DNA of 64,000 nucleotides. Origin: Zanthoxylum bungeanum (taxonomy: Eukaryota; Streptophyta; Magnoliopsida; Sapindales; Rutaceae). The position numbers and the translations under genes were made by a program. Every line of letters starts with the position of its first letter. Positions within the stretch are counted from its first letter, which is position 1. The stretch spans positions 216,922 to 280,921 of the forward strand of contig SKCR01001872.1 of the NCBI GenBank assembly GCA_019454045.1, in the 5' to 3' direction. Under the pieces are notes generated by a model, which was given only the letters and a program-made list of their open reading frames with translations, was not told where the DNA came from and ran no database searches. Shown here one piece after another: positions 1 through 12,548 of this stretch.

Positions 1-580
1 CTTTCAAAGATAAATTGGTCCGAGGACGATCGTGGTAAGAGGCGTCGAATTAATCTGGATCTTAACCTTTAATTTCCTGTAGAATTTCAGCTAACCATGT
101 ATTATTTTCTAAACTCTTCTTCTACTGTTTAAGACATTGGGGACAATGTCTCATTTAGGTTTGGGGGTGGGAATTAGTTGATCAGTACCTTGTTTTTAGT
201 TTGTGTGTTGTTTTTATTTTTAGTCCAAATTTTTTCGAAAAATACAAAAAAATTGGAAAATTTTCAAAAAGTACAAAAATATTTTGTGTTATTTTTTTTT
301 TTTTTGACTAAAAAGGTGAAATTGGTAAAGATAGCTGAGTAAGGATTTTCCACTCCTGAGACGTATCGCAAACCTAATTCGAAACAAGTTAATTTTTGAT
401 TATTTCTTTTGAATTATTTAATTTGTGAATTCTCCTTAAAACGGACTAAAATGAATCTTCATATTTCAGTTAGCAGATATTATCAACATATATAGTAACA
501 TACGGACATGAGCTAAAATTGAAAAGTTTGTAATATTTAGTGCTCTAGTTTAATTGGAGGAACATCTCAAAAAGCAATGG

Positions 581-620
<40 letters not shown>

Positions 621-623
621 CGA

Positions 624-843
624 GATCCGAGTTATTAAGTCTGTAAGGGTGTTTTAACACCTAGTGCCCTAAAACAACTGGTTTGGGAGTCACTGGCCCA
701 ACACTCGCTACATGGATCAAAGATGCTGCAAAAATATATATATCTGAAGTCTGAGTAATTAAGTCCGTAGGGGTGTCTTAACACCTGGTGCCCTAAAGCC
801 AACTGGTTTGGGAGCCACCGACTTAACACTCGTTACATAGATG
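624..843 (+). repeat. Two-copy tandem repeat, period about 123 bp
   Basis: Two units share TTAAGTC..GTAAGGGTGT..TTAACACC..TGCCCTAAA..AACTGGTTTGGGAG..ACACTCG. The same pair occurs inverted at 36690-36925, so the duplication predates the separation of the two gypsy copies. Confidence 0.8.
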
Positions 844-1390
844 GAAGGTATAGTATATAAATAAAAAAATAGAAAAAAAATCAAAGAAAAAATCAGAAAA
901 ATGAAAAATTATTCCATTGCTGCAAAAAGATGTTAAATCTGATAGAACTTTAGGACAAAAATATTACTCTCTTATCAACTGCACTTATGACTGTTGTGGG
1001 CAAAAATGAGTTGTTTAATATTTTGTTGGCTGTGTATATGGAGAATGGTAAAAATAATCGGAGAATTTACTTATTCGGTAATTTAGAATGAAACAAAACA
1101 ACTAGTAAGTTGGAGTAGAAGTTTCACCTGATTAGTCACTAACTTCTTTATTCTCTTTTCTCTTGTCTGTTTGCTTTTGTGTGCATTAATTTTATTATCT
1201 TTTTACTTTTGTAAAACGTTTGTGGGTATCGTTGCTGTAAGCCCTCACGAGACTACAACTCGTCCACTAGGGACACCTAGGGGTTTAAAGGCTTGTTGCA
1301 TACGCTAAATGCAACCGTGATCCCTACGAAAGTGGCTTAGTTTAATTTTAATTTTATTTTGTTGTTTTGCTCGAGGACTAGCAAAATGTT

Positions 1391-1403
1391 AGGTTTGGGG
1401 GTG
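1391..1403 (+). promoter_or_regulatory. Polypurine tract of the left gypsy element
   Basis: The G-rich tract AGGTTTGGGGGTG lies directly before the TGATGAG that opens the LTR. The same tract stands in the same position, inverted, at 36133-36145. This is the expected primer site for plus-strand DNA synthesis. Confidence 0.75.
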
Positions 1404-3469
1404 TGATGAGCGGAAAATATATCAATATTTACCGCCCCTTTTACTTAATATTTTGTTTAGTTTCTCGGGTTTGATGAACGTTTTGATGTGTTTTAGTTTC
1501 TTTTGCAGATAAAATAATATCGGGACTCAATGAAATCATTTAGGATGAAATATGGTCAAATAAGGGCAATTATTGGACTTGATATATTAATTTTGGAGAT
1601 TGGAAACTTGAAAGGGCGTTTTGACGAAGTGCAGTTTTGGAAATTCCAGTTTTGCGCATCTGTCGTATTTTGGGCATAACTTTTTACTCCGATATCGGAT
1701 TGAGCTGATTCAAGTTCCAGATTAAAGAAGACTCAACGATCTACAACTTTGAAAGAGAAAATATTTTCAAATTCGGATGATTTCATGACCGAAATTGATG
1801 AACCATCCAGAAGTGTGTGGAGTGTAATTATTAAAAGTCATTATCAATCATTTTCAAAGCAAAATATTAATTAATTAATAATTAATAAAAATTATCAAAT
1901 CAACACCAAACAAGATAAGCAATTAGTGGAGCAATTATGGATTTGGTGGAGTAATTAGTGGAGAAATTAATAATGGATTTGGTGGAGAATTTGATGGATG
2001 ATTTGATGGAGGCAAAATTTTGCCTATAAATACCAAGCCATTTCATTTGTAAAATTCATACTTTCTTCTAAGGAATTCCTTAAGAATACTAAGAAGATTG
2101 TATCTTGTTTGTTTATTTATAGCTTTTAGTAATTAATTTCCGCTTTCGCACTTTCTTTTCTTTACTTTTCAGTTTTTACTTTCCGCAATTTACTTTTACG
2201 CACAGTACTTTTCTTTCTTTAATTTTCAGTTTTTTACTTTTCAGTAATGAGGAGGTAACTCCCCTTTTGCTGGGGTAAAAGGTAAAACTTGTATTACTAA
2301 TATTTAGATTAATCTCCCTTAATTATAATATATAAACTAGTTAAAACATGACTTAACGAGGATACCGCCATATTGGTCGGTTGGTAATTATTTAAATTGG
2401 TTTTAACCTGACTAAACTGGATACCGCCTGATTGGTCGGTTGGTAATTAATTATTAATTTGACTTAATCTGGATACCGCCTATCTGGCTGGTTGGTAATT
2501 ATCATGCAAAGTTAATATATTATATTAAGGGAGATATCTAAAATAGAAGTAATAAAAGTGGATCCTTTTACCTCAACATTTTCTTTTATTGTAATTTTAC
2601 TTTATTTACTTTTCAGCAATTTACTTTCAGTATTTACTTTTCAGCAATTTACTTTCAGCATTTACTTTATGTCTTTTACTTTTCAGTATTTTTATTTTAT
2701 GTCTTTTATTTTTAAGTCTTTACTAGCCCTAGTTATGTGTTAGTTATCTGGGGTTGTGATGAATTCTAATATCACCGGTTTATAAGGGATTATTATATAG
2801 TTTGGGTAATTTAAAGGTTTACTTATTAAGTCTTAAGCTTAATGCTTCTTGTTGTCTGATCACCAATAAGATTGATGTGGTAAATCTAAAATGAACTAGA
2901 CATAGGGATTTTAGGTTTCAGCCTTAGACTTAATAGCCCACGATCTTCCTTGAGGATAGATAACCCTTTAATAGATTTCCTTACAGGATAGACATATACC
3001 TGTCGGGCGGGGGTAACCATAATTGGAACTTAATCTTAATGAATCCAGATAATTTGGTTGACATAGACATATGGTTCAATTGGGTTAAACTGGGTATTTG
3101 CGTCTGACCATCGACATAGGCTTTTGCATAATTTAGTGTTCCAGGTTAGTAAACCGATTTATTACACAAACATAAAATAATCACTTCATCTTTTAAAAGA
3201 TATTAGAATGATTCACAACCCTAGATCTTTGTGTCTTTTGTTATTTTCCTTAGTATTTTCTTTTGTCTTTTTATTTATTTATTTATTTTGTAAAACCACT
3301 TTCAACCAATCAAACAATCATTCTCTTCTTCATTTAATTAGATATCTGTAAATAAATAGATTCAATAATTAATAACAATAGTAGGAATTAAGTCCTCGTG
3401 GGATCGATATTTTTATACTACTTGAACGATACGTGCGCTTGCGTTATACGTGTGTGTTTACGCCGGTCA
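1404..3469 (+). repeat. 3' LTR of the left OTA-type gypsy element
   Basis: The LTR starts TGATGAG and ends GGTCA, about 2066 bp. Its 3' part aligns with the inverse of 41844-43140, including the terminal segment GCGCTTGCGTTATACGTGTG. It contains three copies of a ~65 bp unit with ATACCGCC...GGTTGGTAATTA (about 2360-2505), and runs of a TTTACTTTTCAG motif near 2160-2250 and 2600-2700. The U3 part differs strongly from the other copy: I see none of the CACGTG sites found at 43316-43713. The right end abuts copia A LTR sequence, so this element inserted into that LTR. Confidence 0.85.
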
Positions 3470-5440
3470 AGTAGCACTTGTGATTCTTAGACTTGAGATG
3501 CCATTATGGGCACATGAGACATCTTCCACACTTAGACGGCAGTCACGTCACTGATCTATTTAGATCAGACCTCTGCCTGTTCGTTGGGTGTAGACAGATC
3601 CTCAGGGTGTCCTATGTGTGTCAAGATATCATCCGTCAGTTCTGTGTATCAGAGCATAGGTAGTCCATATGATTAGCAATCAAATAAAACCATGGGCCCG
3701 TGGTAAAGTTTAGAAGCTAGTTCTAAACATCTTTTAGAGATTGCTAATAAAATAGTCGACTGGATAATCCCGATAGAGATTTGACATTTACATCTATATC
3801 TCTGGGATTTATCCGGATACCTGTGACGGAGGAATTATACATTTGCCATGACCTTGACCTGTATGGTTCAGCGAGATTATCCGTGATCGTCATAATCTAC
3901 GGGTGGATAGATTATGGACAAGGAATTTGATTTCGTAACGGATATACCTGAATCTAGAGTGTCTCAATAATGAAACATACTCGTAGAGCACTAGAGCAAC
4001 ATTAATAAATAATATTGATTATTTATAAAGTCATTTAATGGTTAAACGCAAGATACGTGCTAAAAGGACTAGATAGTCATTTGCCTAATTATTGTGTATT
4101 TATATTTAATACTTGATTAATTTAAATACACATTAATTAATAGTCAAAATGAGTTATTTTACTTATATCCTAAATGAATATATGTTTTTAATATTTAATG
4201 TAAATATTATACATATATTTAATATATTTGTATTTGATTAATTAATTAATTATTTAATTGTTAAATGATTAAATTAATTAAAATATAAATATCTTATTTA
4301 GGATATTTTAAGTAAATGATGATAGTTGCAATTGTTGACTTAAATAAATATCTATAAAGTAGTTTTAGATATTTATATTAAGATAACAAATGTATTTGAA
4401 ATGAAAATGAAATGAAAAATTTGGTATATACTTGTTATAGATTTCGGCCAAGGCTTAAATGCACAAGTATATATTGTTTTCATTTGCTTTTCATTTGGTT
4501 AACCTAATATACTTTAAACAAAAAGAAAATCCATTGAAGAGACTTAAATGAAGCTTGAGAAAGAAAGAAAGATCAAAGAAAAGCTTGATTTTAGTAAGTT
4601 TTTTCCAACTTGCTATTAGTAAGGAAATTGTTCCTTAGGATCTAGGCTTCATATATGATATCCTTAGGTTATTTCTTTCTTTGTTCCTTGTGGTTTTTGT
4701 TGATGGAAGTTTTGATGAGGTGTAAAGCATGTGTGATGAAGGAAGTGTATGACTATTGTAGTAATAAGCTTTCTTTCAAGGTTTTGGAAACCATGTTACT
4801 AATCTAGAGTTATTGACCCACTCTTAAATGACCTAGATTTGATCTTGAGTTTTTTCATTGTGTTGAGACTTGGATTGGATGAAAGAATGATGATTGAAGT
4901 AATTGATTTAATGTATTTGGTCTAATTTGTCCAATTTGTGGAAATTGTGAAATTAGGATTTATGACTAATTCCAAATTTGGGGCTTTTCATGTATGTTGT
5001 GTATTTGTGTGTGTATATGATGCATATAAAGTTTCATGATCATTGGATTACATCTTGATATGTTTTGATGCATGAAATGAAAAAATGCACAAACCCCCCC
5101 CCCCTTTTGTGAGGCTCACGGCTTTGGAGTCAATTTTGGGGATTTTGGTGCTTTTGGTGTTTTGATGTTTTGAACATAATAAGTTCATCTTGGAAATGAT
5201 TTAGAATCATTCAAAATTTATTAGATAAATTTCGGACTAAAATGGACAAAAATACAAAGTAAGGGTATTTCGGTAAATTCACTTAAATATGATTTATTGA
5301 ATTTATTTTCATAATTTGATTATTGGAATGTTAAATAAATATGTTTATTTAATTAATCTGAGAAAAAGTTTTGAAATCTTAAAATCGTATTTTCACCGCT
5401 TCCGCTGCGTTACCGGATTCACCCCCTAAAAACCCCTACA
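3470..5440 (+). repeat. 5' LTR of copia element A, first ~436 bp absent
   Basis: It aligns throughout with 10590-12548, the 3' LTR, with only scattered differences, and ends CCCCTACA directly before a primer binding site. The missing first part is explained by insertion of the left gypsy element at 3469/3470; the missing piece should lie left of that element, outside the window. Compared with the 3' LTR it has a longer C-run near 5095 and small indels. Confidence 0.9.
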
Positions 5441-5443
5441 AAA

Positions 5444-5455
5444 TGGTATCAGAGC
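5444..5455 (+). promoter_or_regulatory. Primer binding site, initiator tRNA-Met, copia A
   Basis: TGGTATCAGAGC begins three bases after the LTR end. This is the standard complement of the plant initiator methionine tRNA 3' end used to prime minus-strand synthesis. Confidence 0.92.
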
Positions 5456-6200
5456 GAGTCTGATTCTAGGCCACCTAAAATGATTAGCCTTCATTGAATC
5501 AATGTTTAATCATGTTTTCTTGACTTTATGCATGCTTATTAGGATCTAAATTGGTTAGATTTATGGTGTATGACACTTAGCGGAAAATCCCTAATTAATA
5601 AGGTTTGAATGTAATTATGTATTTGATGCATGTTATATGGTCCGTCTTGTCAATACGGTTTATGGATACTTCTTTGTGACTACATCCGAGACCGTGCCTC
5701 TGCACTGAGGATGTAGCCGATAAAGATTTATTTATACCGGATGTATATCAGATACTAGGTAAATTCAAGTAAAAGCGGAATTCTGAACGTGCCCTAGCTG
5801 TCAGGATTACGTAAGTAACTTGAGTTTATCATTGACGAGTTTAACCTGGTACGTCTCCTTGTGGGCCTGCCTTCGCAGCGACAACGAGAAACGGCCAGGA
5901 CCAGATACTTAGGAGTCATTAGTGAATGATTGACAAATGAGTTGTCTACCTGATGAATATACGTAGGCGAGACCGTGCCTCTGCTGTGAGCCAAAATATA
6001 TTCACGGGATCCACTTTTCACTATTAGTATTTATTTAATTATTAAATATTTTTATTCTGTTTTGGGATTACAGTATTGCATGATTTAGTGGGAGGGGCAT
6101 ATTAGATTGAAAATCCATGATCTAGTTTATGCTTTTGATATTATATGAAACTGCTTTATTTCTGCAAACCGTTTTTCGTGATCTATATGATAGATTGGCG
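5456..6200 (+). other. Untranslated leader of copia A
   Basis: This is the stretch between the primer site and gag. I see no supported reading frame. It holds two partly similar segments, near 5680-5720 and 5960-6000, that share GAGACCGTGCCTCTGC, a short internal repeat. Confidence 0.6.
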
Positions 6201-7020
6201 ATGGCGGCACAATCCACAAATCAGTTTGCGCGTATGCTTGATGCGAACAAACTGAAAGGCGCTAAGAACTTTGCATACTGGGAATTGGATTTGAGGATTG
6301 TCCTCGATTTTGAGAAGCTGGGTTATGTTCTTGAGGGTCCGTTGCCCCTTGCAGTGGGTGCGGATGCTTCGAAGGAGGAACACCAAGTTTTTGAAACTTG
6401 GAAGGATGATGATTTAAGGGTTAAATCATACATCCTTAGTTCACTGTCTCCGAAACTCAAGCAACAGTACTATGGTATGCTAGATTCCTATAGTATGATA
6501 ACGCGATTGAGACAATCGTTTGAGAACCAGGAACAAGTGATTGTTCACAAAGTCGCCATGGAACTGTTCCATGCGCGTCTGGATGAGGGGCAGAGTGTTA
6601 GGCCACATGTTCTTCAGATGATCGATTTGATCGATCAATTGAGGCAACATAATCTCATCTTGAATGACATTCTCGGTAGGAGTGTCATTCTTGGTTCACT
6701 ACCAGCTTCATGTCGCCAGTTCGTGATGTACTTCAACATGCACGGGACTGTCTGTACCTACCAGGAGCTACATAAGATGTGTTCACGGCAGAAGAGGATC
6801 TTAAGAAGGGAGTACCGACTCGCCCTCCTAGAACTACTTCTCTTTCGGCTTTTCCCAAGGATGGTCCAAGGGAAAGAACAAGAAAGGCAAGAAGAAGAAG
6901 AAGGCTTTTGGTCCTCAACAACAGGCGAAGATTGCAAAGCCCAAAAGGGCTTCTGAAGACAAATGCCACCACTGCGGCAAAGTCGGGCACTGGAAAGGAA
7001 CTGTCCTGATTACATTGCCC
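6201..7020 (+). pseudogene. Copia A gag (capsid and zinc knuckle), frameshifted
   Basis: Gag packages element RNA into virus-like particles. The likely start is the ATG at 6201 (MAAQSTNQFARML); an upstream in-frame ATG at 6129 adds residues unlike the family. The order is an N-terminal NFAYWELDLRIVL motif typical of copia gag (UBN2/DUF4219 type), a helical capsid region with LxxLxxLPxSxxxFV, a Lys/Arg-rich linker, then a CCHC zinc knuckle at about 6960-7000 reading KCHHCGKVGHWKG. The main frame stops at 6956, before the knuckle, which is in another frame, and a one-base loss within the knuckle breaks the last Cys. It is non-functional as it stands. Confidence 0.88.
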
Positions 7021-7059
7021 AAGTGAGGAGAGACAGAGCTTCTACATCAGGTACTTTTA

Positions 7060-8251
7060 TTTTTCCAGTTATTGATTTATCTTTGGCTTGTGAAGCCGTT
7101 ACATCCAGCTGGATTTTAGATTCTGCTTGTCTCATTCACATTTGCAATTCGTTGCAGGTGCTGAAGGAAAGTAGGAAACTGAAGCCTGGAGAGATACAGT
7201 TGCGATTCGGGAGTGGAGACTCTTTGGATGCAATTGCAGGGAGTATGCGAGATCTCATTGCCGAATGGGACACTTTTGTTATATGACTGTCATTTTGTAC
7301 CGGGATGTGTCGCTAATATTATATCACTTTTTGTATTGGATACATAAGGCTTTTGTATTAATATTAAGAATAGTTCTTTGTATTTATATGATAAAAATAA
7401 TATTCAGATCCTTGTTGTCCAAACCAGCATGGTCATTATACATTGCAAACTTCAAAAGATATATTAAATACTGGAGTTAATAAACGTAGTTTACCTGTAA
7501 TTAATAATATTGAACTTTGGCATATGAGACTTGGTCACATTGGCGTAAACGCCTTACCCAATTGGTTAGGAATGGTTTGATATCAGATCTTACCATTGAA
7601 TCCTATCCAACTTGTGAATCCTATATTCAGGGAAAGATGACCAAAGCCCCATTTTCTGGTGTTGGACACCGCGCCACTAACTTACTGGAACTCATACATT
7701 CTGATGTATATGGTCCACTAAGTCAAACTGCTCACAGTGGTTATTCGTACTTCGTTACCTTTACCGATGATTTGTCACGGTACGGTTATGTGTATTTAAT
7801 GCGACATAAATCGGAAACCTTTGAAAAGTTCAAAAAGTTCCGAAATGAAGTAGAAAAACAAACTGGTAAATATATTAAATGCCTTCGATCAGATCGAGGC
7901 GGCGAATATATGAGTGGTGGGTTCATGGATTATATGAAGGAGAATGGGATTCTCGCTCAATATACTCCTCCAGGTACACCACACCACAATGGTGTATCTG
8001 AAAGGAGAAATCAGACTTTATTGGATATGGTCCGATCGATGTTGAGTTTCACAGATTTGCCCTATTACTTATGGGGCTACTCTCTTTTAACAGCCGCACA
8101 TCTTCTGAATAAGATTCCTTCAAAAGCTGTTCCTACGACTCCGTATCAGATATGGTTCGGTAGAAGACCAAATCTTAATTATATTAAGGTTTGGGGTTGT
8201 CCTGCCTATGTCAGGGTGACTCAGCAAGATAAGCTTTCGCCTCGAGGGTAA
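7060..8251 (+). pseudogene. Copia A protease and integrase
   Basis: Protease is seen only as SWILDSACLIHICN (about 7105-7150), where the usual Asp-Ser-Gly has become Asp-Ser-Ala; a short AT-rich, frame-broken stretch follows. Integrase is well kept from 7517: a GAG-pre-integrase zinc part (HIRxGH-type remnant, then CESYIQGKM with one Cys of the pair lost), the catalytic core with Asp in LIHSDVYGP, Asp in LRSDRGGEY and Glu in VSERRNQ, and the C-terminal GRRPNLNYIKVWGCPAYV. The frame ends at a TAA at 8249-8251; pol reading continues in the same frame after it, so this is a point stop, not a true end. Confidence 0.88.
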
Positions 8252-9631
8252 AAGTTTAGGTTTTTTGGATATCCTTCGAATACGAGGGGATATCTGTTCT
8301 ATGATACCGAGCATCGAAATGTATTCGTGGCTCGCTTCGCAAAATATCTAGAAGTAGAATTTTTGTCAGAAGGTGGTAATCATAGACAGGTTGAGCTTGA
8401 TGAAGTCCAACCTGAAAACACCAAACCAACGGAGGAACCTGAAGTTCAAGTAGATGAAGGACCTTCAACACACACACTCCGTAGGTCGGAAAGGGTATCT
8501 AGACCTCCTGAACGCTTGTATTTGATACAAGAAAAGAGTCTGGATGTTCTCTTAGTTGAAGAGACAGATCCTTTCACCTATAGAGAATTGATGTTGGACA
8601 TCGACTCCGTGAAATGGCAAAGTGCCATGAAATCCGAGATAGACTCAATGCATGAAAATCACGTTTGGGACTTGATTCCGCTTCCCGAATGAATTGTTCC
8701 TATCGGTTGTAAATGGGTTTACAAGAGGAAGAGCGGGCCTGACGGTAAGGTTGAAACTTACAAGGCCCGACTGGTAGCAAAAGGTTACACGCAGCAACCT
8801 GGCGTCGACTACGATGAAACTTTTTCGCCGGTAGCAATGCTTAAGTCTATCCGGATTTTGCTTTCTATAGCTGCGTATCATGACTACGAGATTTGGCAAA
8901 TGGATGTCAAAACGACTTTTCTAAATGGATTTCTTGATGAAGAAATCTATATGGAACAACCGAAAGGTTTCACGTCCAGCGAAACCTCGGGTATGGTAAG
9001 TAAGCTTAAGAAGTCCATTTATGGACTTAAACAAGCTTCACGAAGTTGGAATCTTCGATTCGATGAGATTATTAGATCGTCTGGTTTTCTCAAGAATTCG
9101 GAAGAATCCTGTGTGTATCAGAAGGCCAGTGGGAGCATGGTCGTATTTTTAGTCCTATATGTTGATGACATCCTAATCATTGGGAATGATTTAGGTATGT
9201 TACAAAGCGTAAAAGCGTACCTCTGTAAGAATTTCTCCATGAAGGACCTGGGAGAAGCTTCTTATGTTTTAGGGATAAAACTCTATAGAGATAGACAAAT
9301 GAGGCTGATTGGGTTATCCCAATCAACGTACGTAGATAAGATCTTGGAACGGTATAGCTTTGGTAATTGTAAGACAGCAAACATACCGTTCAGACATGGG
9401 ATTCATCTTTCTAAGAAGATGTGTCCACAAACAGAAGATGAGAAGGTTAGAATGTCCAACCAACCTTATGCTTCGTGTTTGGGTAGCATAATGTATGCCA
9501 TTTTATGTACGAGGCCTGATATCAGTTTCGATGTTAGCGTAACTAGTCGATATCAGTCCAATCCAGGTAATGACCATTGGATGGCCATTAAACATATCCT
9601 AAAGTATCTTAAAGGTACTAAGGATATTTGA
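8252..9631 (+). pseudogene. Copia A reverse transcriptase
   Basis: The reading frame is the same as the integrase. It contains a linker (LRRSERVSRPPERLY), then RVT_2 reverse transcriptase with [18 protein letters not shown], the [14 protein letters not shown] block, [41 protein letters not shown] and the catalytic [11 protein letters not shown] at about 9160-9190. In-frame TGA at 8690-8692 interrupts it and the frame ends with TGA at 9629-9631 after KYLKGTKDI. Order PR-INT-RT-RH is diagnostic of Ty1/copia. Only stops and late frameshifts disable it. Confidence 0.92.
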
Positions 9632-10137
9632 TATATATATAGGAAACGAACTGCAGGTTAATGGGTATATAGACTCCGATTTCCAATCGGATCCCGATGA
9701 TAGAAAGTCTACATCTGGATTTGTCTTTACCCTTAACGGAGGTGCAGTTTGTTGGAAGAGTTCCAAACAGGGATCGACAGCTGATTCCACCACTAAGGCG
9801 GAATATATTGCAGCTTCTGAAGCTGCAAAAGAGGCTGTGTGGATAAAGATTTTATCATAGAATTGGGAGTTGTCCCAAGTATGAGAATGCGATTCCGTTA
9901 TACTGTGATAATACTGGAGCCATTGCGCAAGCAAAGGAACCGAGGGCGCATCAGAAGTCGAAGCATACGGAATGCAAGTACCACATCATTCGAGATATGT
10001 CGCGAGGGGATATTGTCGTGTGCAAGGTACCGAGTGAAGATAATGTAGCAGACCCGCTGACGAAGGCCATACCTCCGAAGTTGTTTGATAAACACGTGGT
10101 GTCGATGGGTATTAGATACAATCGATATTGGCACTAG
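9632..10137 (+). pseudogene. Copia A RNase H, frameshifted
   Basis: The RNase H domain removes the RNA strand during reverse transcription. Its segments lie in three frames: one with YIDSDFQSD...STSGFVFTLNGGAVCWKSSKQ and ADSTTKAEYIAASEAAKEAVW (about 9642-9858), one with DFIIELGVVPS (about 9845-9880), and one with PLYCDNTGAIAQAKEPRAHQKSKH...EDNVADPLTKAIP ending at the TAG at 10135-10137. Acidic catalytic positions are present, but single-base indels near 9635, 9845 and 9885 prevent translation. Confidence 0.88.
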
Positions 10138-10140
10138 AGC

Positions 10141-10153
10141 AAGTGGGAGATTT
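10141..10153 (+). promoter_or_regulatory. Polypurine tract, copia A
   Basis: AAGTGGGAGATTT lies directly upstream of the LTR start TGTTGGGG and three bases after the pol stop. The same AAGTGGGAGAT core precedes the 3' LTRs of copia B, C and D. Confidence 0.88.
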
Positions 10154-12548
10154 TGTTGGGGTTGGTGCTCAGAGCGCCAATTCCCGGTTGTATTTCTTTC
10201 GAATACTTATGTAAAACATTATGATTATGAATAATATATGCAGTTTCTATAATATAATCTATCTTTCTATATGGTAAAGACGTAATGACCCTAGAATGAT
10301 TAGTCATGATACAGTTGCAAAAGCGTCGCATAAGACATTGAGAAGTATCATGACGTTGTCATTCTCAGACAGTTCCTGGTCAAGGTTTACACTACTTGGT
10401 CAGTATAGTAAACCCGTTGAGACTGGTACATTTCGTATACTGGAATATATGATTCCAATGGTTTCTCAATGAACCATAAGTCTTGGAGACTAGTATAGAC
10501 GTGTAGGTGTTTATAGCGGATAAACATTTAATGACTCACCGAAGATTCTTAATGGATGGTACACCAGCGTCAATAAGAATCTCTTAGGTTGAGTATCACT
10601 TGTGATTCTTAGACTTGAGATGCCATTGTGGGCACATGAGACATCTTCCACACTTAGACGGCAGTCACGTCACCGATCTATTTAGATCAGACCTCCGCCT
10701 ATTCGTTGGGTGTAGACAGATCCTCAGGGTGTCCTATGTGTATCAAGATAGGATCCGTCAGTTCTGTGTATCAGAGCATAGGTAGTCCATATGATTAGCA
10801 ATCAGATAAAACCATGGGCCCGTGGTAAAGTTTAGAAGCTAGTTCTAAACATCTTTTAGAGATTGCTAATAAAATAGTCGACTGGATAATCCCGATAGAG
10901 ATTTGACGTTTAAATCTACATCTCTGGGATTTATCCGGATACCTGTGATGGAGGAATTATACATTTTCCATGACCTCGACCTGTATGGTTCAGTGAGATT
11001 ATCTGTGATCGTCATAATCTACGGGTGGATAGATTATGGACACTAAATTTGATTTCGTGACGGATATACCTGAATCTAGAGAGTCTCAATAATGAAACAT
11101 ACTCGTAGAGCACTAGACCAACATTAATAAATAATATTGATTATTTATAAAGTTGTTTTAAGGTTAAACGCAAGATACGTGCTAAAAGGACTAGATAGTC
11201 ATTTGCCTAATTATTGTGTATTTACATTTAATACTTGATTAATTTAAATACACATTAATTAATAGTCAAAATGAGTTATTTGACTTATATCCTAAATGAA
11301 TATATGTTTTTAATATTTAATGTAAATATTATACATATATTTAATATATTTTTTTGATTAATTAATTAATTATTAATTGTTAAATGATTAAATTAATTAA
11401 AATATAAATATCTTATATTAGGATATTTTAAGTAAATGATGATAGTTGCAATTGTTGACTTAAATAAATATCTATAAAGTAGTTTTAGATATTTATATTA
11501 AGATAACAAATGTATTTGAAATGAAAATGAAATGAAAAATTTGGTATATACTTGTTATAGATTTCGGCCAAGGCTTAAATGCACAAGTATATATTGTTTT
11601 CATTTGCTTTTTATTTGGTTAACCTAATACACTTTAAACAAAAAGAAACTCCATTGAAGAGACTTAAAGGAAGCTTGAGAAAGAAAGAAAGATCAAAGAA
11701 AAGCTTGATTTTAGTAAGTTTTTTCCAACTTGCTATTAGTAAGGAAATTGTTCCTTAGGATCTAGGCTTCAATATATGATATCCTTAGGTTATTTCTTTC
11801 TTTGTTCCTTGTGGTTTTTGTTGATGGAAGTTTTGATGGAGGTGTAAAGCATGTGTGAAAGGAAGTGTATGGTTATTGTAGTAATAAGCTTTCTTTCAAG
11901 GTTTTGGAAACCATGTTGCTAATCTAGAGTTATTGAACCACTATTAAATGACCTATATTTGATCTTGAGTTGTTTCATTGTGTTGAGACTTGGATTGGAT
12001 GAAAGAATGATGATTGAAGTAATTGATTTAATGTATTTGGTCTAATTTGTCTAATTTGTGGAAATTGTAAAATTAGGGTTTATGACTAATTCCAAATTTT
12101 GGGCTTTTCATGTATGTTGTGTATTTGTGTGTGTATATGATGCATATAAAGTTTCATGATCATTGGATTACATCTTGATGTGTTTTGATGCATGAAATGA
12201 CAAAATGCACAAACCCCCCCTTTGTGAGGCTCACGGCTTTGGAGTCAATTTTGGGGATTTTGGTGCTTTTGGTGTTTTGAACATCATAAGTTCATCTTGG
12301 AAATGATTTAGAATCATTCAAAATTGATTACATCAATTTCGGACTAAAATGGACAAAAATACAAAGTAAGGGTTTTTCGGTAAATTCATTTGAATATGAT
12401 TTATTGAATTTATTTTCATAATTTGATTATTGGAATGTTAAATAAATATGTTTATTTAATTAATCCGAGAAAAAGTTTCTAAATCTGAAAATCGAATTTT
12501 CACCGCTTCCGCTGCGTTACCCGGATTCACCCCCTAAAAACCCCTACA
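10154..12548 (+). repeat. 3' LTR of copia element A
   Basis: It starts TGTTGGGG and ends CCTACA, about 2395 bp. It is closely similar to 3470-5440, with short substitutions and indels (for example a shorter C-run near 12214). The right flank TAGTC (12549-12553) is the candidate target-site duplicate; its partner is outside the window. Confidence 0.92.

Larger units (their letters stand above)
1..1403 (+). mobile_element. 3' noncoding interior of an OTA-type gypsy element (left-truncated by window edge)
   Basis: This stretch has no convincing reading frame. It matches, in reverse complement, 36133-37510 of the second gypsy element, including the shared start near a CGAGGACGATCGTGG motif and the shared end in a G-rich tract just before the LTR. 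That equivalence makes it the spacer between the last coding part and the 3' LTR. In the second element a LOG-like sequence lies immediately upstream of the equivalent point, so a sister copy could lie just left of this window. It includes a long A-run at about 586-617. Confidence 0.8.

Noticed and set aside
586..617. Long A-run considered as the tail of a LINE or SINE
   Set aside because: It lies inside gypsy spacer sequence, and the inverted copy has a shorter T-run at the same place (about 36917-36932), so it is a homopolymer expansion.
5794..6021. 75-residue minus frame upstream of copia A gag
   Set aside because: It is antisense to the element leader and shows no domain.
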